A stretch of DNA of 64,000 nucleotides, taken from the NCBI GenBank assembly GCA_964211495.1, contig CAXORL010000001.1, positions 806,001-870,000 of the forward strand. The letters run 5' to 3'. The first letter of the stretch is position 1, and the number at the start of each line of letters is the position of its first letter. The position numbers and the translations under genes are program-made. Below the pieces are notes generated by a model. That model was not told where the DNA came from. It made no database searches and saw nothing but the letters and a program-made list of their open reading frames with translations. This document shows positions 18,222 through 27,268 of the stretch, in pieces. This DNA is from Faucicola osloensis_B. Lineage in GTDB: Bacteria; Pseudomonadota; Gammaproteobacteria; Pseudomonadales; Moraxellaceae.

Positions 18222-18677
18222 TTAGCGGCTAGGCTGGCTGATATTGGCATTATTTAGCGCATGTCTTTTGTTGGTTTTATCGATGCCCATTCGAAGAATT
18301 TGCCAAATAAAACCCAAAATACAGCCCACTGTAATCACAACCATAATTGGTAGCAACCCATTAAAGATAATTGCTGGATCTTTGAGTAAAATCCCATACA
18401 CCACTGAAATACTCGCCGGTGCGATGTCAGGCGGGGTGCCAAGGGAAGTGGTGGGCGTGAGCAAAATCGCAAATAGAATAATCCAACTCAAACCTGCAAG
18501 CGTTTTTGGCAAAATCCGTACCACTAAAATCCAAAGCAGTAATACCACAATGGAAAATCCCACATAGGCATATAGGGGTAATTTGTCTGGCGGCACACCT
18601 TGAACCAGCTGCGCCCACCAAATGATGATTTCGCCTAGCACATTACCGATTTGGTCGAGTGATAAAAATGCAAACAT
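18222..18677 (-). CDS. small hypothetical membrane protein
   Basis: A 151-residue protein I do not recognise. It has about three hydrophobic segments (about residues 38-57, 62-76 and 105-129) and a polar, Asn-rich tail. The middle segment and following loop contain LLTPTTSLGTPPDIAPA, unusually rich in Pro and Thr. It likely sits in the inner membrane. The start ATG 18677 has AAGG 7 bases upstream, and base composition matches its neighbours, so I believe it is expressed. Neither neighbour suggests a function. Confidence 0.7.
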   Translation of the reverse strand: MFAFLSLDQIGNVLGEIIIWWAQLVQGVPPDKLPLYAYVGFSIVVLLLWILVVRILPKTLAGLSWIILFAILLTPTTSLGTPPDIAPASISVVYGILLKDPAIIFNGLLPIMVVITVGCILGFIWQILRMGIDKTNKRHALNNANISQPSR

Positions 18678-18743
18678 AATTTTGCCTTGCCAAAAATAGA
18701 TAGATTATTTTAGCATGATTCAACTCATTTGGTTAAAATTTTG

Positions 18744-19067
18744 CTACTGCCACTTGTTCTGCTGCGCTTCTGCCATATTCAATTTTGCTTGGCGTAACAG
18801 CACATCTTCAGGCGGCATTTGCACAAAATACCCCTGACTTTGCAGTTTTTCTAACACTTCTGCTTTATTGACCCGTGCAAGCTTTGGCGTATTCGCCAAA
18901 TCCAAATGCATCACAAAGGTTTCGCGCCCAATCGCTTGACGAAAATCCTTGGGCAACACGGACAACCAGTCACGAATCTCGTCCGTGTCATTGGGATAAT
19001 CTGGGCGAGCAATGTACACATACAGGTCATCTTTTTTGCTAAATTTATAAATATCGCAATGCATCAT
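18744..19067 (-). CDS. YcgL domain-containing protein
   Basis: A 107-residue cytoplasmic protein matching the YcgL family. It has the N-terminal CDIYKFSKKDDLYVYI strand pattern, the LPKDFRQAIG segment and the closing LQSQGYFVQMPP. The family is small, conserved in gammaproteobacteria and of unknown function, often near rnd (RNase D), which is not seen here. Two ATG codons in a row open the frame. The gene is probably monocistronic. Confidence 0.88.
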   Translation of the reverse strand: MMHCDIYKFSKKDDLYVYIARPDYPNDTDEIRDWLSVLPKDFRQAIGRETFVMHLDLANTPKLARVNKAEVLEKLQSQGYFVQMPPEDVLLRQAKLNMAEAQQNKWQ

Positions 19068-19180
19068 ACAACTCTATTATTACTGTAAAATTTAAAGTGC
19101 CTCTATCATACCATAAAATGGTTTGTCTGGAATTGTACCCGTTTTACTATTAGCTTTGGCATGTTACATGTTAGCCCATA

Positions 19181-19211
19181 AAAAAAGAGCAACTAAGGCA
19201 ATTGCTCTTTT
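19181..19211 (-). terminator. Rho-independent terminator of leuA
   Basis: The stem AAAAGAGCAA/TTGCTCTTTT (19183-19192 with 19202-19211) encloses a 9-base loop. Read on the minus strand it ends in a T run. It lies 16 bases beyond the leuA stop codon. Confidence 0.9.
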
Positions 19212-19226
19212 GGTGATAAAAGCTAA

Positions 19227-20957
19227 TTAATGATGTTCAGTATCGGCAATCTGCGCTTGTGCCAACGCAGACAAGGCGGCTTTTAACATCGCTGATACAG
19301 TGCTTGAGCAAGTGCCAATACCTGAATAAATCTCACCTTCAATATTCAACTGTAAGTAAGCAACGGCATTGGCATCACTGTTGTTTTGGGTGAGCGGACT
19401 TTGACTTTCAACTGTTAATGCATGCTCTGCATAGTTGATAACGTGAATATTTTTGTTCAATTTGGCAGAAATGGCATTGATAAAGGCAGACAACGGACCA
19501 TTGCCATTACCAACGACGTCTATGATATCATCCCCCATGCGCACAGAGCCTGCAAAGCTTACTGAGCCAGCGGTGTTTTTGATTTCATAATCTTGCAACG
19601 CCAAAGTAGATTGGTTCAAATAAGTGTTTTCAAACACGCTAATAACATCATCTGAGGTCAATTCTGTCTGGCGACTTTCGGCTTCTTGCTGAATGACACG
19701 GCTAAAGTCAATTTGCGTCCAACGTGGCAAATGAAAACCAAAGTCACGTTGCAAGATATAAGCAACACCGCCTTTCCCTGACTGGCTATTGATACGTACG
19801 ACATCCTGATAGCCGCGTCCGATATGAGCAGGGTCAATCGGCAAATACGCCACATCCCATAAGCCTTGGGTGGTTTCGGCATTTTTCTCGTTATAATCTA
19901 GCGATTTTTTAATGGCATCTTGGTGCGAGCCACTAAAAGCGGTAAATACCAACTCGCCCACATAAGGATGGCGTGGATGAATCGGCAACTGATTGCACTC
20001 ACTCACCACTTGGGCGATTTCGCTCATGTTACTAAAATCAAGCTGTGGGTCTACGCCTTGGCTATACATATTCATCGCCATAACCATGATGTCCATATTG
20101 CCTGTGCGCTCGCCATTGCCAAAAAGCGTGCCTTCAATACGGTCAGCCCCTGCCATCAAACCCAACTCACTGGCAGCCACAGCACAGCCACGGTCATTGT
20201 GGGTGTGAAGACTCACAATCACATGCTCACGCATGGGTAAGTTTTGGCAAAAATATTCAATCTGATCGGCATAAATATTGGGCGTTGAGCTTTCTACTGT
20301 TGATGGCAAGTTAAAGATTACCTTCTGACCTAAGTCCGGACGCCAAACTTTACACACCTCATCACAGATTTTGACCGAAAAATCGACCTCGGTTTGTGAG
20401 AAACTTTCAGGAGAATATTCAAAAATCCATTCGGTTTCAGGGTATTCTTTTGCCAACTCACGTAATAATGTCGCGCCTTCAACCGCAATCGCAATGATGT
20501 CATCATAATCTTTCTGATACACTTTTTCGCGCTGCACTTTTGAGGTTGAGTTATACACGTGGACGATGGCACGTTTGGCACCCTTCAACGACTCAAAGGT
20601 ACGGCGAATCAAATGTTCACGCGCCTGCACCAATACCTGCAAGGTCACATCGTCGGGTACGTGTCCACCTTCGATTAATTTACGGGTAAAATCATATTCA
20701 ACTTGCGCGGCTGATGGAAAACCAATCTCAATTTCTTTAAAACCCACTTGCACCAATAAGTCAAAGAAGCGCATTTTTTGTTCAATGCTCATCGGCTCAA
20801 TCAAGGCTTGGTTACCATCTCGCAAATCCACCGACGTCCATATGGGCGCTTTGGTGATGGTTTTATCGGGCCAAGTACGCTGTGTCATCTTTGGTGCAAA
20901 TGCAAAGGGTTGGTATTTTTTATGATTAAAAGCCGTATTCTTGGGTTGTATTGACAT
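19227..20957 (-). CDS. leuA: 2-isopropylmalate synthase (long, type 2 form)
   Basis: This enzyme condenses acetyl-CoA with 2-oxoisovalerate, the first step of leucine synthesis. The TIM barrel carries SVDLRDGNQALIEPM with the metal and catalytic residues, later SLHTHNDRGCAVA supplying the His pair that binds the metal, and FGNGERTGN. The C-terminal part (about 440-576) is the regulatory domain that senses leucine. The N-terminal extension with the PFAFAPKMTQRTWPD segment marks the LeuA type common in actinobacteria, fungi and several Gram-negatives. ATG 20957 was chosen because GGAG lies 8 bases upstream, giving 576 residues. A divergent Lrp-family gene starts 164 bases away and may regulate it. 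Confidence 0.96.
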   Translation of the reverse strand: MSIQPKNTAFNHKKYQPFAFAPKMTQRTWPDKTITKAPIWTSVDLRDGNQALIEPMSIEQKMRFFDLLVQVGFKEIEIGFPSAAQVEYDFTRKLIEGGHVPDDVTLQVLVQAREHLIRRTFESLKGAKRAIVHVYNSTSKVQREKVYQKDYDDIIAIAVEGATLLRELAKEYPETEWIFEYSPESFSQTEVDFSVKICDEVCKVWRPDLGQKVIFNLPSTVESSTPNIYADQIEYFCQNLPMREHVIVSLHTHNDRGCAVAASELGLMAGADRIEGTLFGNGERTGNMDIMVMAMNMYSQGVDPQLDFSNMSEIAQVVSECNQLPIHPRHPYVGELVFTAFSGSHQDAIKKSLDYNEKNAETTQGLWDVAYLPIDPAHIGRGYQDVVRINSQSGKGGVAYILQRDFGFHLPRWTQIDFSRVIQQEAESRQTELTSDDVISVFENTYLNQSTLALQDYEIKNTAGSVSFAGSVRMGDDIIDVVGNGNGPLSAFINAISAKLNKNIHVINYAEHALTVESQSPLTQNNSDANAVAYLQLNIEGEIYSGIGTCSSTVSAMLKAALSALAQAQIADTEHH

Positions 20958-21121
20958 GCTAATTCTCCACATTTAATTTTGCTTAAAATTTTATGATGAA
21001 ATTATACCCATTTTTTTGTAGTTGAAGTAACCAAATTTTGCTATAAAATACATAGAATTTGATATTTATGGCTAATAAAATTATATTATGTAGTTAAAAT
21101 CACTAATCTTGGGAATTTATC

Positions 21122-21580
21122 ATGGCTTCATTAGATAAAATAGACAGACAAATATTAGCGCTATTACGAGAAAATGCGCGCATGAGTAACCTTGAATTGG
21201 CAGAAAGCGTAAACTTAAGCCCTACTCCCTGTGCGCGCAGAGTCAAACAATTAGAGGATTCAGGTGTTATCACGGGTTATAGTGTCACCACCGACCCTAT
21301 AAAATTAGGTTATCAACTGTCAGTCTATATTGCCATTAGCATGGATAAACATACAGCAGAACACTTTAGCAATTTTGAAAAAAAACTACGAGAATTTCCT
21401 GAAGTGGTCAGCTGTAGTATTGTGACAGGGCGCAGTGAAGACTATCTTATCAAAGCTTTGGTCAAAGATATGGCGCATTATGAAGAATTTTTATTGCATC
21501 GTCTAAACCGTATCGAAGGTATCGCACAAGTGCATACCAGTTTTGAATTACGGCAAGTGTTTGAAAAATCAATCATCTGA
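21122..21580 (+). CDS. Lrp/AsnC family transcriptional regulator
   Basis: A 152-residue regulator. The N-terminal winged helix-turn-helix (about 1-60) has the typical LDKIDRQILALLRENAR opening and NLSPTPCARRVKQLE recognition part. The C-terminal RAM domain (70-150) binds amino-acid effectors and drives octamer formation. It is divergent from leuA, so control of leucine synthesis or of the alanine symporter downstream is plausible but inferred. GGGAA lies upstream of the start. A hairpin terminator follows at 21674. Confidence 0.93.
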   Translation: MASLDKIDRQILALLRENARMSNLELAESVNLSPTPCARRVKQLEDSGVITGYSVTTDPIKLGYQLSVYIAISMDKHTAEHFSNFEKKLREFPEVVSCSIVTGRSEDYLIKALVKDMAHYEEFLLHRLNRIEGIAQVHTSFELRQVFEKSII

Positions 21581-21673
21581 TTCGGTCTTAAACGCTATTT
21601 TAAAGCCTGTTTTAAAAACCTATAAAGAAACGCAATATTTGTTGGTATCGCTTATGTTACCCAGCCAAACAAT

Positions 21674-21706
21674 AAAAAAGCCATTGATAACCAACGGCTT
21701 TTTTTA
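21674..21706 (+). terminator. Rho-independent terminator, bidirectional
   Basis: The stem AAAAAAGCC/GGCTTTTTT, extended inward by TTG/CAA across one mismatch, ends in seven T. It lies between the Lrp-family gene and the convergent symporter gene and can serve both. Confidence 0.85.
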
Positions 21707-21717
21707 TTGTCTAATCG

Positions 21718-23217
21718 TTATTTTTCCCAAATTCCCGATGTGATTTTAGCTTTCATGGCGGGGTATTTATTGATGTTAAAAACAGGATGCTTAACACCTG
21801 ATTTGATTTGAGCGGAATAATCTTTTGCCAAAATAAACACATATTTTGACAACAGAACGATACTAACAAGATTAATGTACGCCATAATCGCCATCATCAA
21901 ATCCCCCATATCCCACACCATAGGCACTTCAGCCACAGAACCAAAATACACAAAGGCGAGCACTAACATACGAAAGATATTTAAAATCATTGGATGATTC
22001 TTAAGATATTGCACATTGGTTTCGGCATAGGCGTAGTTGCCAATAATACTCGAAAAAGCGAACATAAACAGCACTACCGCTAGGAAAATTTGCGCCCATG
22101 AACCCACATGACTTTCTAACGCGGCTTGGGTCAATTGAATCCCTGTCAAATCAGCGGTGGGTAGTTTTGATAATAAAATAATAAACGCGGTACAAGAGCA
22201 GACAATAATGGTATCCACAAAAACGCCCAAACTTTGAATAAGCCCTTGTGTGGCGGGGTGAGGCACATCCGCAGCAGCAGCGGCATTGGGGGCAGAGCCT
22301 TGACCTGCTTCGTTAGAGTACAAACCCCGCTTAATCCCAAGCATCATCGACTGCGATACCAAACCCCCTAGCGCCCCACCCGCTGCCGCATTAAAAGTAA
22401 AGGCATCGGTCAGAATCAAATTAAACACCTGCGGAATCATGGTGATATTGGTCACAATAATATACAACGCCATCAGCAGATACACCCCTGCCATCACAGG
22501 CACTAGCATTTCTGAAATGGTGGCAACCCGTTTTATCCCACCAAAGATAATCGGTGCAGAAATAATAACCAACAATAGCGCTACCACATGTTTACCCGTT
22601 CCCCATGAAGCACAGGTATTATCGCCCGTACAACCGACGGCTGATTGTACGGCTTGGGCGATGGTATTGGCTTGAATGGCATTATAAACCAAGCCAAAAC
22701 ACAAAATCAGACTCACGGCAAATGCCACACCTAGCCAACCTTGCCCTAAACCCTGACGGATATAGTAAGCAGGTCCACCTCGAAAATGCCCATTGGCATC
22801 TCGCACCTTAAATAACTGTGCCAGTGACGACTCAGCAAACGCCGATGCCATCCCAATTAAGGCAATAAACCACATCCAAAATACCGCACCTGGTCCGCCA
22901 ACACTCACGGCAATAGCAACCCCTGCGATATTCCCTGTACCCACACGACTCGCCAATCCTGTCATAAACGCTTGAAACGATGAGATGCTCTCACTATGCT
23001 CGTGATGTTCGGTGCTTCGACTAGCCAGCAAGTTCTTGACACTATGTCCAAATAAACGAAATTGAACAAACCCTGTCATGACGGTAAAAAACACACCAAT
23101 ACAAATCAGAATCCACACCAACCAATCCCACATAGGTGAACTAACAAGATTGACACTACAATGAATGCTATCCATCACACTTGCTTGCGCCAAGCAAGCT
23201 AAATCTTTGTTATACAT
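21718..23217 (-). CDS. alanine/glycine:cation symporter (AGCS family)
   Basis: A sodium- or proton-coupled amino-acid transporter of the inner membrane with about 11 helices. Family landmarks are FRLFGHSVKNLL near the N-terminus, GLASRVGTGNIAGVAIA, GGPGAVFWMW, GGPAYYI, and GLYSNEAGQGSAPNAAAAA. From ATG 23217 the protein has 499 residues, and GAGGCGGGA lies just upstream. The frame could extend to 23304, but that would overlap the terminator of the next gene. It converges with the Lrp-family gene, whose regulator might sense its substrate. Confidence 0.93.
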   Translation of the reverse strand: MYNKDLACLAQASVMDSIHCSVNLVSSPMWDWLVWILICIGVFFTVMTGFVQFRLFGHSVKNLLASRSTEHHEHSESISSFQAFMTGLASRVGTGNIAGVAIAVSVGGPGAVFWMWFIALIGMASAFAESSLAQLFKVRDANGHFRGGPAYYIRQGLGQGWLGVAFAVSLILCFGLVYNAIQANTIAQAVQSAVGCTGDNTCASWGTGKHVVALLLVIISAPIIFGGIKRVATISEMLVPVMAGVYLLMALYIIVTNITMIPQVFNLILTDAFTFNAAAGGALGGLVSQSMMLGIKRGLYSNEAGQGSAPNAAAAADVPHPATQGLIQSLGVFVDTIIVCSCTAFIILLSKLPTADLTGIQLTQAALESHVGSWAQIFLAVVLFMFAFSSIIGNYAYAETNVQYLKNHPMILNIFRMLVLAFVYFGSVAEVPMVWDMGDLMMAIMAYINLVSIVLLSKYVFILAKDYSAQIKSGVKHPVFNINKYPAMKAKITSGIWEK

Positions 23218-23290
23218 CAACAAATCCCGCCTCAAAAATTGATAGCGGATAGTATCAATAAAGCAAACTTTTGGCAATGATTCAGCAAAA

Positions 23291-23317
23291 AAAAACGACA
23301 CCAAAAGTGTCGTTTTT
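23291..23317 (-). terminator. Rho-independent terminator of the outer-membrane protein gene
   Basis: A perfect 11-base stem, AAAAACGACAC with GTGTCGTTTTT, and a CAAAA loop. On the minus strand it ends in a T run. It lies 21 bases past the stop codon of the barrel protein gene. Confidence 0.92.
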
Positions 23318-23337
23318 CTAAAGCTTACGCTAACAAA

Positions 23338-24132
23338 TTAGAAACGGTAAGTTGCACCGATTTTAGCGATTGGGAACCATTTTGAATAATTTGAATCATC
23401 AAGATCTTTTTGTAAATCATCTTTTAAGTTAGGATAGTTAGTAATAGGATTACCATTAGCGTCATTAATTGTCGCATTGGTAACTTTTAAGCCACCCGTA
23501 TAAGCCGCGCCGATTTCACCAAATATACCAAAATTATTAGTAATATTTGGGCGGAAACCAATGGTCAAATATGGATTCATATTATTTTCAGTTTTAGCAG
23601 TAGCACCTACATTACCACGGTATTCAGTGCCATTAATTTTAACTGGATTCGTATTAGCATCTTTTTTAAGCGTAATTTCATTATCACCAACAATAGTACC
23701 AGCACCTACAGTAAACCAGTTGCCCATTGGACGCATTTGCACACCAATATATGGGTTGCTAAAATCAGTTTCTAAATCATACTCTGTATCATTGAACTTA
23801 ACAGTATCTTTCAAATCACCTAAGTCACCGCCAGCCCAACCAACTACAAGCTCAGTCTTATCATTAAGACCCCAACCAATATTAGCACCATAACCTAAAG
23901 TACCTACTTCGGCACTGATAGCAGCAGGATGTGTTACAGTATCAAAAAACGTTCTAGTACCATTAACGACTTGAGTTGTTGTATTTTGTACCACACCTGA
24001 GTTTGGATCGTAGGTAGTAGTAGATACGGCAACAGGCTGTGCAACAACTTGTTGGTCAACAACTACAGTTTCAGCAAAAGCAGAAGTTGCAATTAAAGCA
24101 GCAGGAATAGCAGCTAATTTCAAAACTTTCAT
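23338..24132 (-). CDS. outer-membrane beta-barrel protein, function unknown
   Basis: A 264-residue exported protein: signal peptide MKVLKLAAIPAALIATSAFA, then alternating polar and hydrophobic strands and a C-terminal phenylalanine (GATYRF), the usual outer-membrane insertion signal. The mature protein is rich in Asn, Thr and Gly, with about 8-10 predicted strands. I do not recognise a specific porin family. Its strong terminator and an AGGAG just before the start (CTCCTAAGG on the + strand) suggest high expression. Codon use looks typical for an abundant protein. The N-terminal segment, rich in Val, Gln and Thr, is low-complexity. Confidence 0.8.
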   Translation of the reverse strand: MKVLKLAAIPAALIATSAFAETVVVDQQVVAQPVAVSTTTYDPNSGVVQNTTTQVVNGTRTFFDTVTHPAAISAEVGTLGYGANIGWGLNDKTELVVGWAGGDLGDLKDTVKFNDTEYDLETDFSNPYIGVQMRPMGNWFTVGAGTIVGDNEITLKKDANTNPVKINGTEYRGNVGATAKTENNMNPYLTIGFRPNITNNFGIFGEIGAAYTGGLKVTNATINDANGNPITNYPNLKDDLQKDLDDSNYSKWFPIAKIGATYRF

Positions 24133-24406
24133 ATAAATCTCCTAAGGACAGGATAAAGTAAATTTACCATTTCTCTTAAAAATCTAAAAGACTTTCAAGC
24201 GATGAATGACATATAAAGAAAAAGTAAATTAGTTGACATATTTTGTTACGTTTCTCTTAGGTATATTAAAACGTAATTTTTCAGCAATGTCTTTTAATTT
24301 TGTATAACTTTTCTATATGTTTATGTAATTACATAGGATGAAGTGTAATATTTTATCAAAAATGTTGCTTTTTTAAAAGACTTAAGTTGATGTTGCAATT
24401 AAGAGA
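24133..24406. other. AT-rich divergent intergenic region before the ahcY promoter
   Basis: Very AT-rich DNA holding the promoter of the outer-membrane protein gene on the minus strand. I see no gene. The ahcY promoter and riboswitch begin at its right end. Confidence 0.5.
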
Positions 24407-24435
24407 ATGACTTTTATGTTAATTTTTTTTACAAT
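24407..24435 (+). promoter_or_regulatory. predicted sigma-70 promoter of ahcY
   Basis: The -35-like ATGACT (24407-24412) and -10-like TACAAT (24430-24435) are separated by 17 bases. The expected transcript start, about 24442, falls just before the riboswitch. Confidence 0.55.
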
Positions 24436-24443
24436 ACGCCTAT

Positions 24444-24556
24444 CGAGAGATGCTGCAGCTTAAGGTTCGCTTAATTTATATTTGTATTTGCTTGTCTTTG
24501 CTAGGCTCGTTTTTTGTATTTTAACCAAAATAAATCCAAAATAAATAACCGCATCT
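24444..24556 (+). promoter_or_regulatory. S-adenosylhomocysteine (SAH) riboswitch
   Basis: The core strand CGAGAGATGCTGCAG (24444-24458) aligns base for base with the SAH riboswitch 5' core. The matching 3' strand TAGGCTCG (24502-24509) pairs its CTCG with the CGAG to form P1. A small hairpin TTAAG/CTTAA lies between them. Downstream AACCGCATCT supplies the pseudoknot: GCATCT (24551-24556) is the exact complement of AGATGC (24448-24453). The motif stands 47 bases before the ahcY start, the known regulon of this class. In characterised members SAH binding turns on ahcY expression. Position, core and pseudoknot together make this strong. Confidence 0.85.
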
Positions 24557-24603
24557 GCGTTTTTACTTTAACTTTTTTTACTGGTTATTAAGGAGTGGAC
24601 GCA

Positions 24604-26004
24604 GTGTCCCTGTCTATCAATTCTACCGATTCAAATTTTTCTGATTACAAAGTTGCCGATATTAGCCTTGCCGACTACGGTCGCAAAGAAATCAAACTGG
24701 CTGAAACTGAAATGCCTGCTTTGATGGGCTTACGCCAACGCTACCAAGCCGAGCAGCCTTTAAAAGGCGCCAAGATTGTGGGCTGTATCCACATGACCAT
24801 CCAAACGGCTGTCCTCATTGAAACGCTCGTGGCGCTGGGTGCTGAAGTACGCTGGACTTCTTGTAATATTTTTTCAACCCAAGACCATGCCGCTGCCGCC
24901 ATCGCAGCAGCCGGTATTCCTGTGTTTGCTTGGAAAGGCGAAACTGAGGAAGAATACGAATGGTGTCTTCGTCAGCAGATTTTTGAAGGCGGTGAAGCCA
25001 TGGGCAAGCTGTGGGATGCCAATATTATTTTAGATGATGGCGGTGACTTGACGGCGCTGATTCATAACGAATACCCGCAAATGCTCGACAACATTCACGG
25101 TATCTCAGAAGAGACAACAACAGGGGTACATCGTCTAATTGAAATGTTAAATGCAGGCACGCTAAAAGTACCCGCCATTAATGTCAATGACGCAGTGACC
25201 AAATCAAAAAATGATAACAAATATGGCTGTCGTCATAGCCTAAACGATGCTATCAAACGTGGTACCGATATGCTTTTAGCAGGTCGTCGTGCGCTTGTTG
25301 TCGGTTATGGTGATGTGGGTAAAGGTTCTGCTCAAAGCCTACGTCAAGAAGGCATGGTAGTACGAGTAACGGAAGCCGATCCAATTTGTGGTATGCAAGC
25401 TTGTATGGATGGCTATGAATTGGTCTCGCCATTTGTGGAAGGTGATCCTGCCAAAGGCGTCAACAACATCCTCATGCAAGATACTGACTTGGTGGTCACT
25501 ACCACTGGTAATTACCATGTCTGTAATAGCGATATGTTAAAAGCCTTAAAAGCCACTGCAGTGGTTTGTAATATTGGTCATTTTGATACTGAGATTGATA
25601 CCCAGTTTATGCGCGACAACTGGAAATGGGTGGAAGTGAAGCCTCAAGTACACCAAGTGTATCGATCAGACGATGAAAACGATTACTTGCTTTTATTGTC
25701 GGAAGGTCGTTTGGTCAATTTGGGCAATGCCACAGGTCACCCATCACGTATTATGGATGGCTCTTTTGCCAACCAAGTATTGGCACAAATGCATTTATTT
25801 AAAGAAAAATTTGCTGATTTGCCGGCGGATAAAAAAGCGGACAATCTATATGTCAAAGTGTTGCCGAAAAAACTCGATGAAGAAGTGGCAGCAGCTATGG
25901 TCGCAGGCTTTAACGGGGTACTGACTAAATTGACGCAGCAACAAGCCGATTATATCGGTGTGCCAGTTGAAGGCCCGTTCAAACCTGATAGCTATAAGTA
26001 CTAA
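24604..26004 (+). CDS. ahcY: adenosylhomocysteinase (S-adenosylhomocysteine hydrolase)
   Basis: This enzyme splits S-adenosylhomocysteine to adenosine and homocysteine, clearing the by-product of methylation. The NAD-binding region reads GYGDVGKGSAQSLR. Substrate residues appear in the SCNIFSTQDHAAAA and ILDDGGDLT segments and in the HSLNDAI segment. I chose GTG 24604, giving 466 residues, because TAAGGAG (24589-24595) is 8 bases upstream; the GTG at 24595 lies inside that site and cannot be the start. It is preceded by an SAH riboswitch. A terminator follows, then metF, which would remethylate the homocysteine. Confidence 0.97.
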   Translation: MSLSINSTDSNFSDYKVADISLADYGRKEIKLAETEMPALMGLRQRYQAEQPLKGAKIVGCIHMTIQTAVLIETLVALGAEVRWTSCNIFSTQDHAAAAIAAAGIPVFAWKGETEEEYEWCLRQQIFEGGEAMGKLWDANIILDDGGDLTALIHNEYPQMLDNIHGISEETTTGVHRLIEMLNAGTLKVPAINVNDAVTKSKNDNKYGCRHSLNDAIKRGTDMLLAGRRALVVGYGDVGKGSAQSLRQEGMVVRVTEADPICGMQACMDGYELVSPFVEGDPAKGVNNILMQDTDLVVTTTGNYHVCNSDMLKALKATAVVCNIGHFDTEIDTQFMRDNWKWVEVKPQVHQVYRSDDENDYLLLLSEGRLVNLGNATGHPSRIMDGSFANQVLAQMHLFKEKFADLPADKKADNLYVKVLPKKLDEEVAAAMVAGFNGVLTKLTQQQADYIGVPVEGPFKPDSYKY

Positions 26005-26037
26005 TAGCTATAACTATTATTTGTTAAAGGTTCAATC

Positions 26038-26066
26038 AAAGTCATGCCAATGAGCATGACTTTTTT
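26038..26066 (+). terminator. Rho-independent terminator between ahcY and metF
   Basis: The stem AAAGTCATGC/GCATGACTTT and six T. It may be partial, giving lower read-through into metF, since the two genes are commonly co-regulated. Confidence 0.88.
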
Positions 26067-26161
26067 ATGCAGTTTAACTCAATGTTTATGCCAAAAAATT
26101 CAAATTTTTTACTGTTTTACCCGTTATAATGGTGGTATTTTTTATCATTTTGGATACTTTC

Positions 26162-27013
26162 ATGACCACCATGACAACGCCGTTTTCTTTTGAGTTTTTT
26201 CCCACCAAGACCGATGACGGTCAAACCAAATTATTGGCAACCTTTGATGAGTTAAATGCTTTAAAACCTCAATATTTTAGCGTCACGTATGGCGCAGGTG
26301 GGTCAACCCGTGAGCGCACCTTAGGTATCGTTAAGGCGCTGAGTGAAAAAAGTGACACTCCCATTACCCCGCATTTATCCTGTATTGGCGATGATAAAGC
26401 CAAAATTGGCGAGTTATTGGATTATTATAAATCGTTAGGCATTAATCGCTTGGTGGCGCTACGCGGCGATTTACCATCAGGTATGGTGGGTCTTGGCGAG
26501 CTGCCGTTTGCTGTCGATTTGGTTAAATACATACGCGAGCATAGCGGGGATTATTTTCGTATCAAAGTCGCTGCATATCCAGAAATGCACCCGCAAGCCA
26601 AAAGCTTTGATGCCGATATCCAAAACTTGCTCAATAAATACCACGCAGGCGCGACTGAAGCGATTACCCAGTTTTTCTACAACGCTGACAGCTATCTATA
26701 TCTGCGTGATGCCCTTGCCAAAAAAGGGGTGACACAAGATGAGTTCCCAATTATCGCAGGCATTATGCCGATCACCAATGCGTCAAATTTGATTCGGTTT
26801 GCTGATGGCTGTGGGGCAGATATTCCACGTTTTATCCGTAAACAGCTTGCCGACTATGGCGATGACAAAAAAGCCATTCGTCAATTTGGGTTTGAAGTGA
26901 TGGTCAATCTATGTGAGCGTTTGATTGCCGAAGGCGTGCCGTCAATGCATTTTTACAGCATGAACCAAGTTAGCCCAAATAAACAACTGATTGAAGCGCT
27001 CGGATTGGTGTAA
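26162..27013 (+). CDS. metF: methylenetetrahydrofolate reductase
   Basis: This FAD enzyme reduces 5,10-methylene- to 5-methyl-tetrahydrofolate for methionine synthesis. It opens with PFSFEFFPTKTDDG, has SVTYGAGGSTRERT near residue 45, LVALRGDLPSG, and the ITQFFYNAD segment with its FAD contacts. At 283 residues it has the bacterial length, without the regulatory domain of eukaryotes. I chose ATG 26162; the frame extends 11 codons upstream through hydrophobic sequence with no ribosome-binding site. With ahcY before it, it forms a homocysteine-to-methionine unit. Confidence 0.96.
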   Translation: MTTMTTPFSFEFFPTKTDDGQTKLLATFDELNALKPQYFSVTYGAGGSTRERTLGIVKALSEKSDTPITPHLSCIGDDKAKIGELLDYYKSLGINRLVALRGDLPSGMVGLGELPFAVDLVKYIREHSGDYFRIKVAAYPEMHPQAKSFDADIQNLLNKYHAGATEAITQFFYNADSYLYLRDALAKKGVTQDEFPIIAGIMPITNASNLIRFADGCGADIPRFIRKQLADYGDDKKAIRQFGFEVMVNLCERLIAEGVPSMHFYSMNQVSPNKQLIEALGLV

Positions 27014-27037
27014 TTGCGGATAGAACTTACCCACTAT

Positions 27038-27056
27038 CTGGCAGTAAACCTGCCAG
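27038..27056 (+). terminator. hairpin after metF, without T tract
   Basis: CTGGCAG/CTGCCAG with a TAAAC loop, 24 bases past the metF stop. A run of A, not T, follows, so it is not a classical terminator; it may protect the 3' end. Confidence 0.4.
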
Positions 27057-27100
27057 TAAAAAAAAAATGATAATGGCGATGTTAAACTGTCTGCTCGATA

Positions 27101-27132
27101 TCGTAAAATTGGGGCATCGTAAAATTGGGGCA
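27101..27132. repeat. tandem duplication of a 16-base unit
   Basis: Two perfect copies of TCGTAAAATTGGGGCA lie side by side (27101-27116, 27117-27132), followed by a partial third start TCGCAAAA. They lie in the intergenic DNA between metF and dld, which converge. Confidence 0.85.
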
Positions 27133-27268
27133 TCGCAAAATAACGCTTATCTTAAACAATTTATCTGGAACAGTTTATCTTTAGCAGCTACTGTTCGATA
27201 AAATTTTATATTGCGATTGCCCTGATGGTCGGATGCTTACCTAATTATGCTTATCTAGTTAAATGTCG

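Noticed and set aside
24595..24603. GTG at 24595 as the ahcY start
   Set aside because: It is part of the TAAGGAG ribosome-binding site; GTG 24604 is correctly spaced.
27038..27056. Classical terminator after metF
   Set aside because: A run of A follows the hairpin on the + strand; I list it as a hairpin with low confidence.
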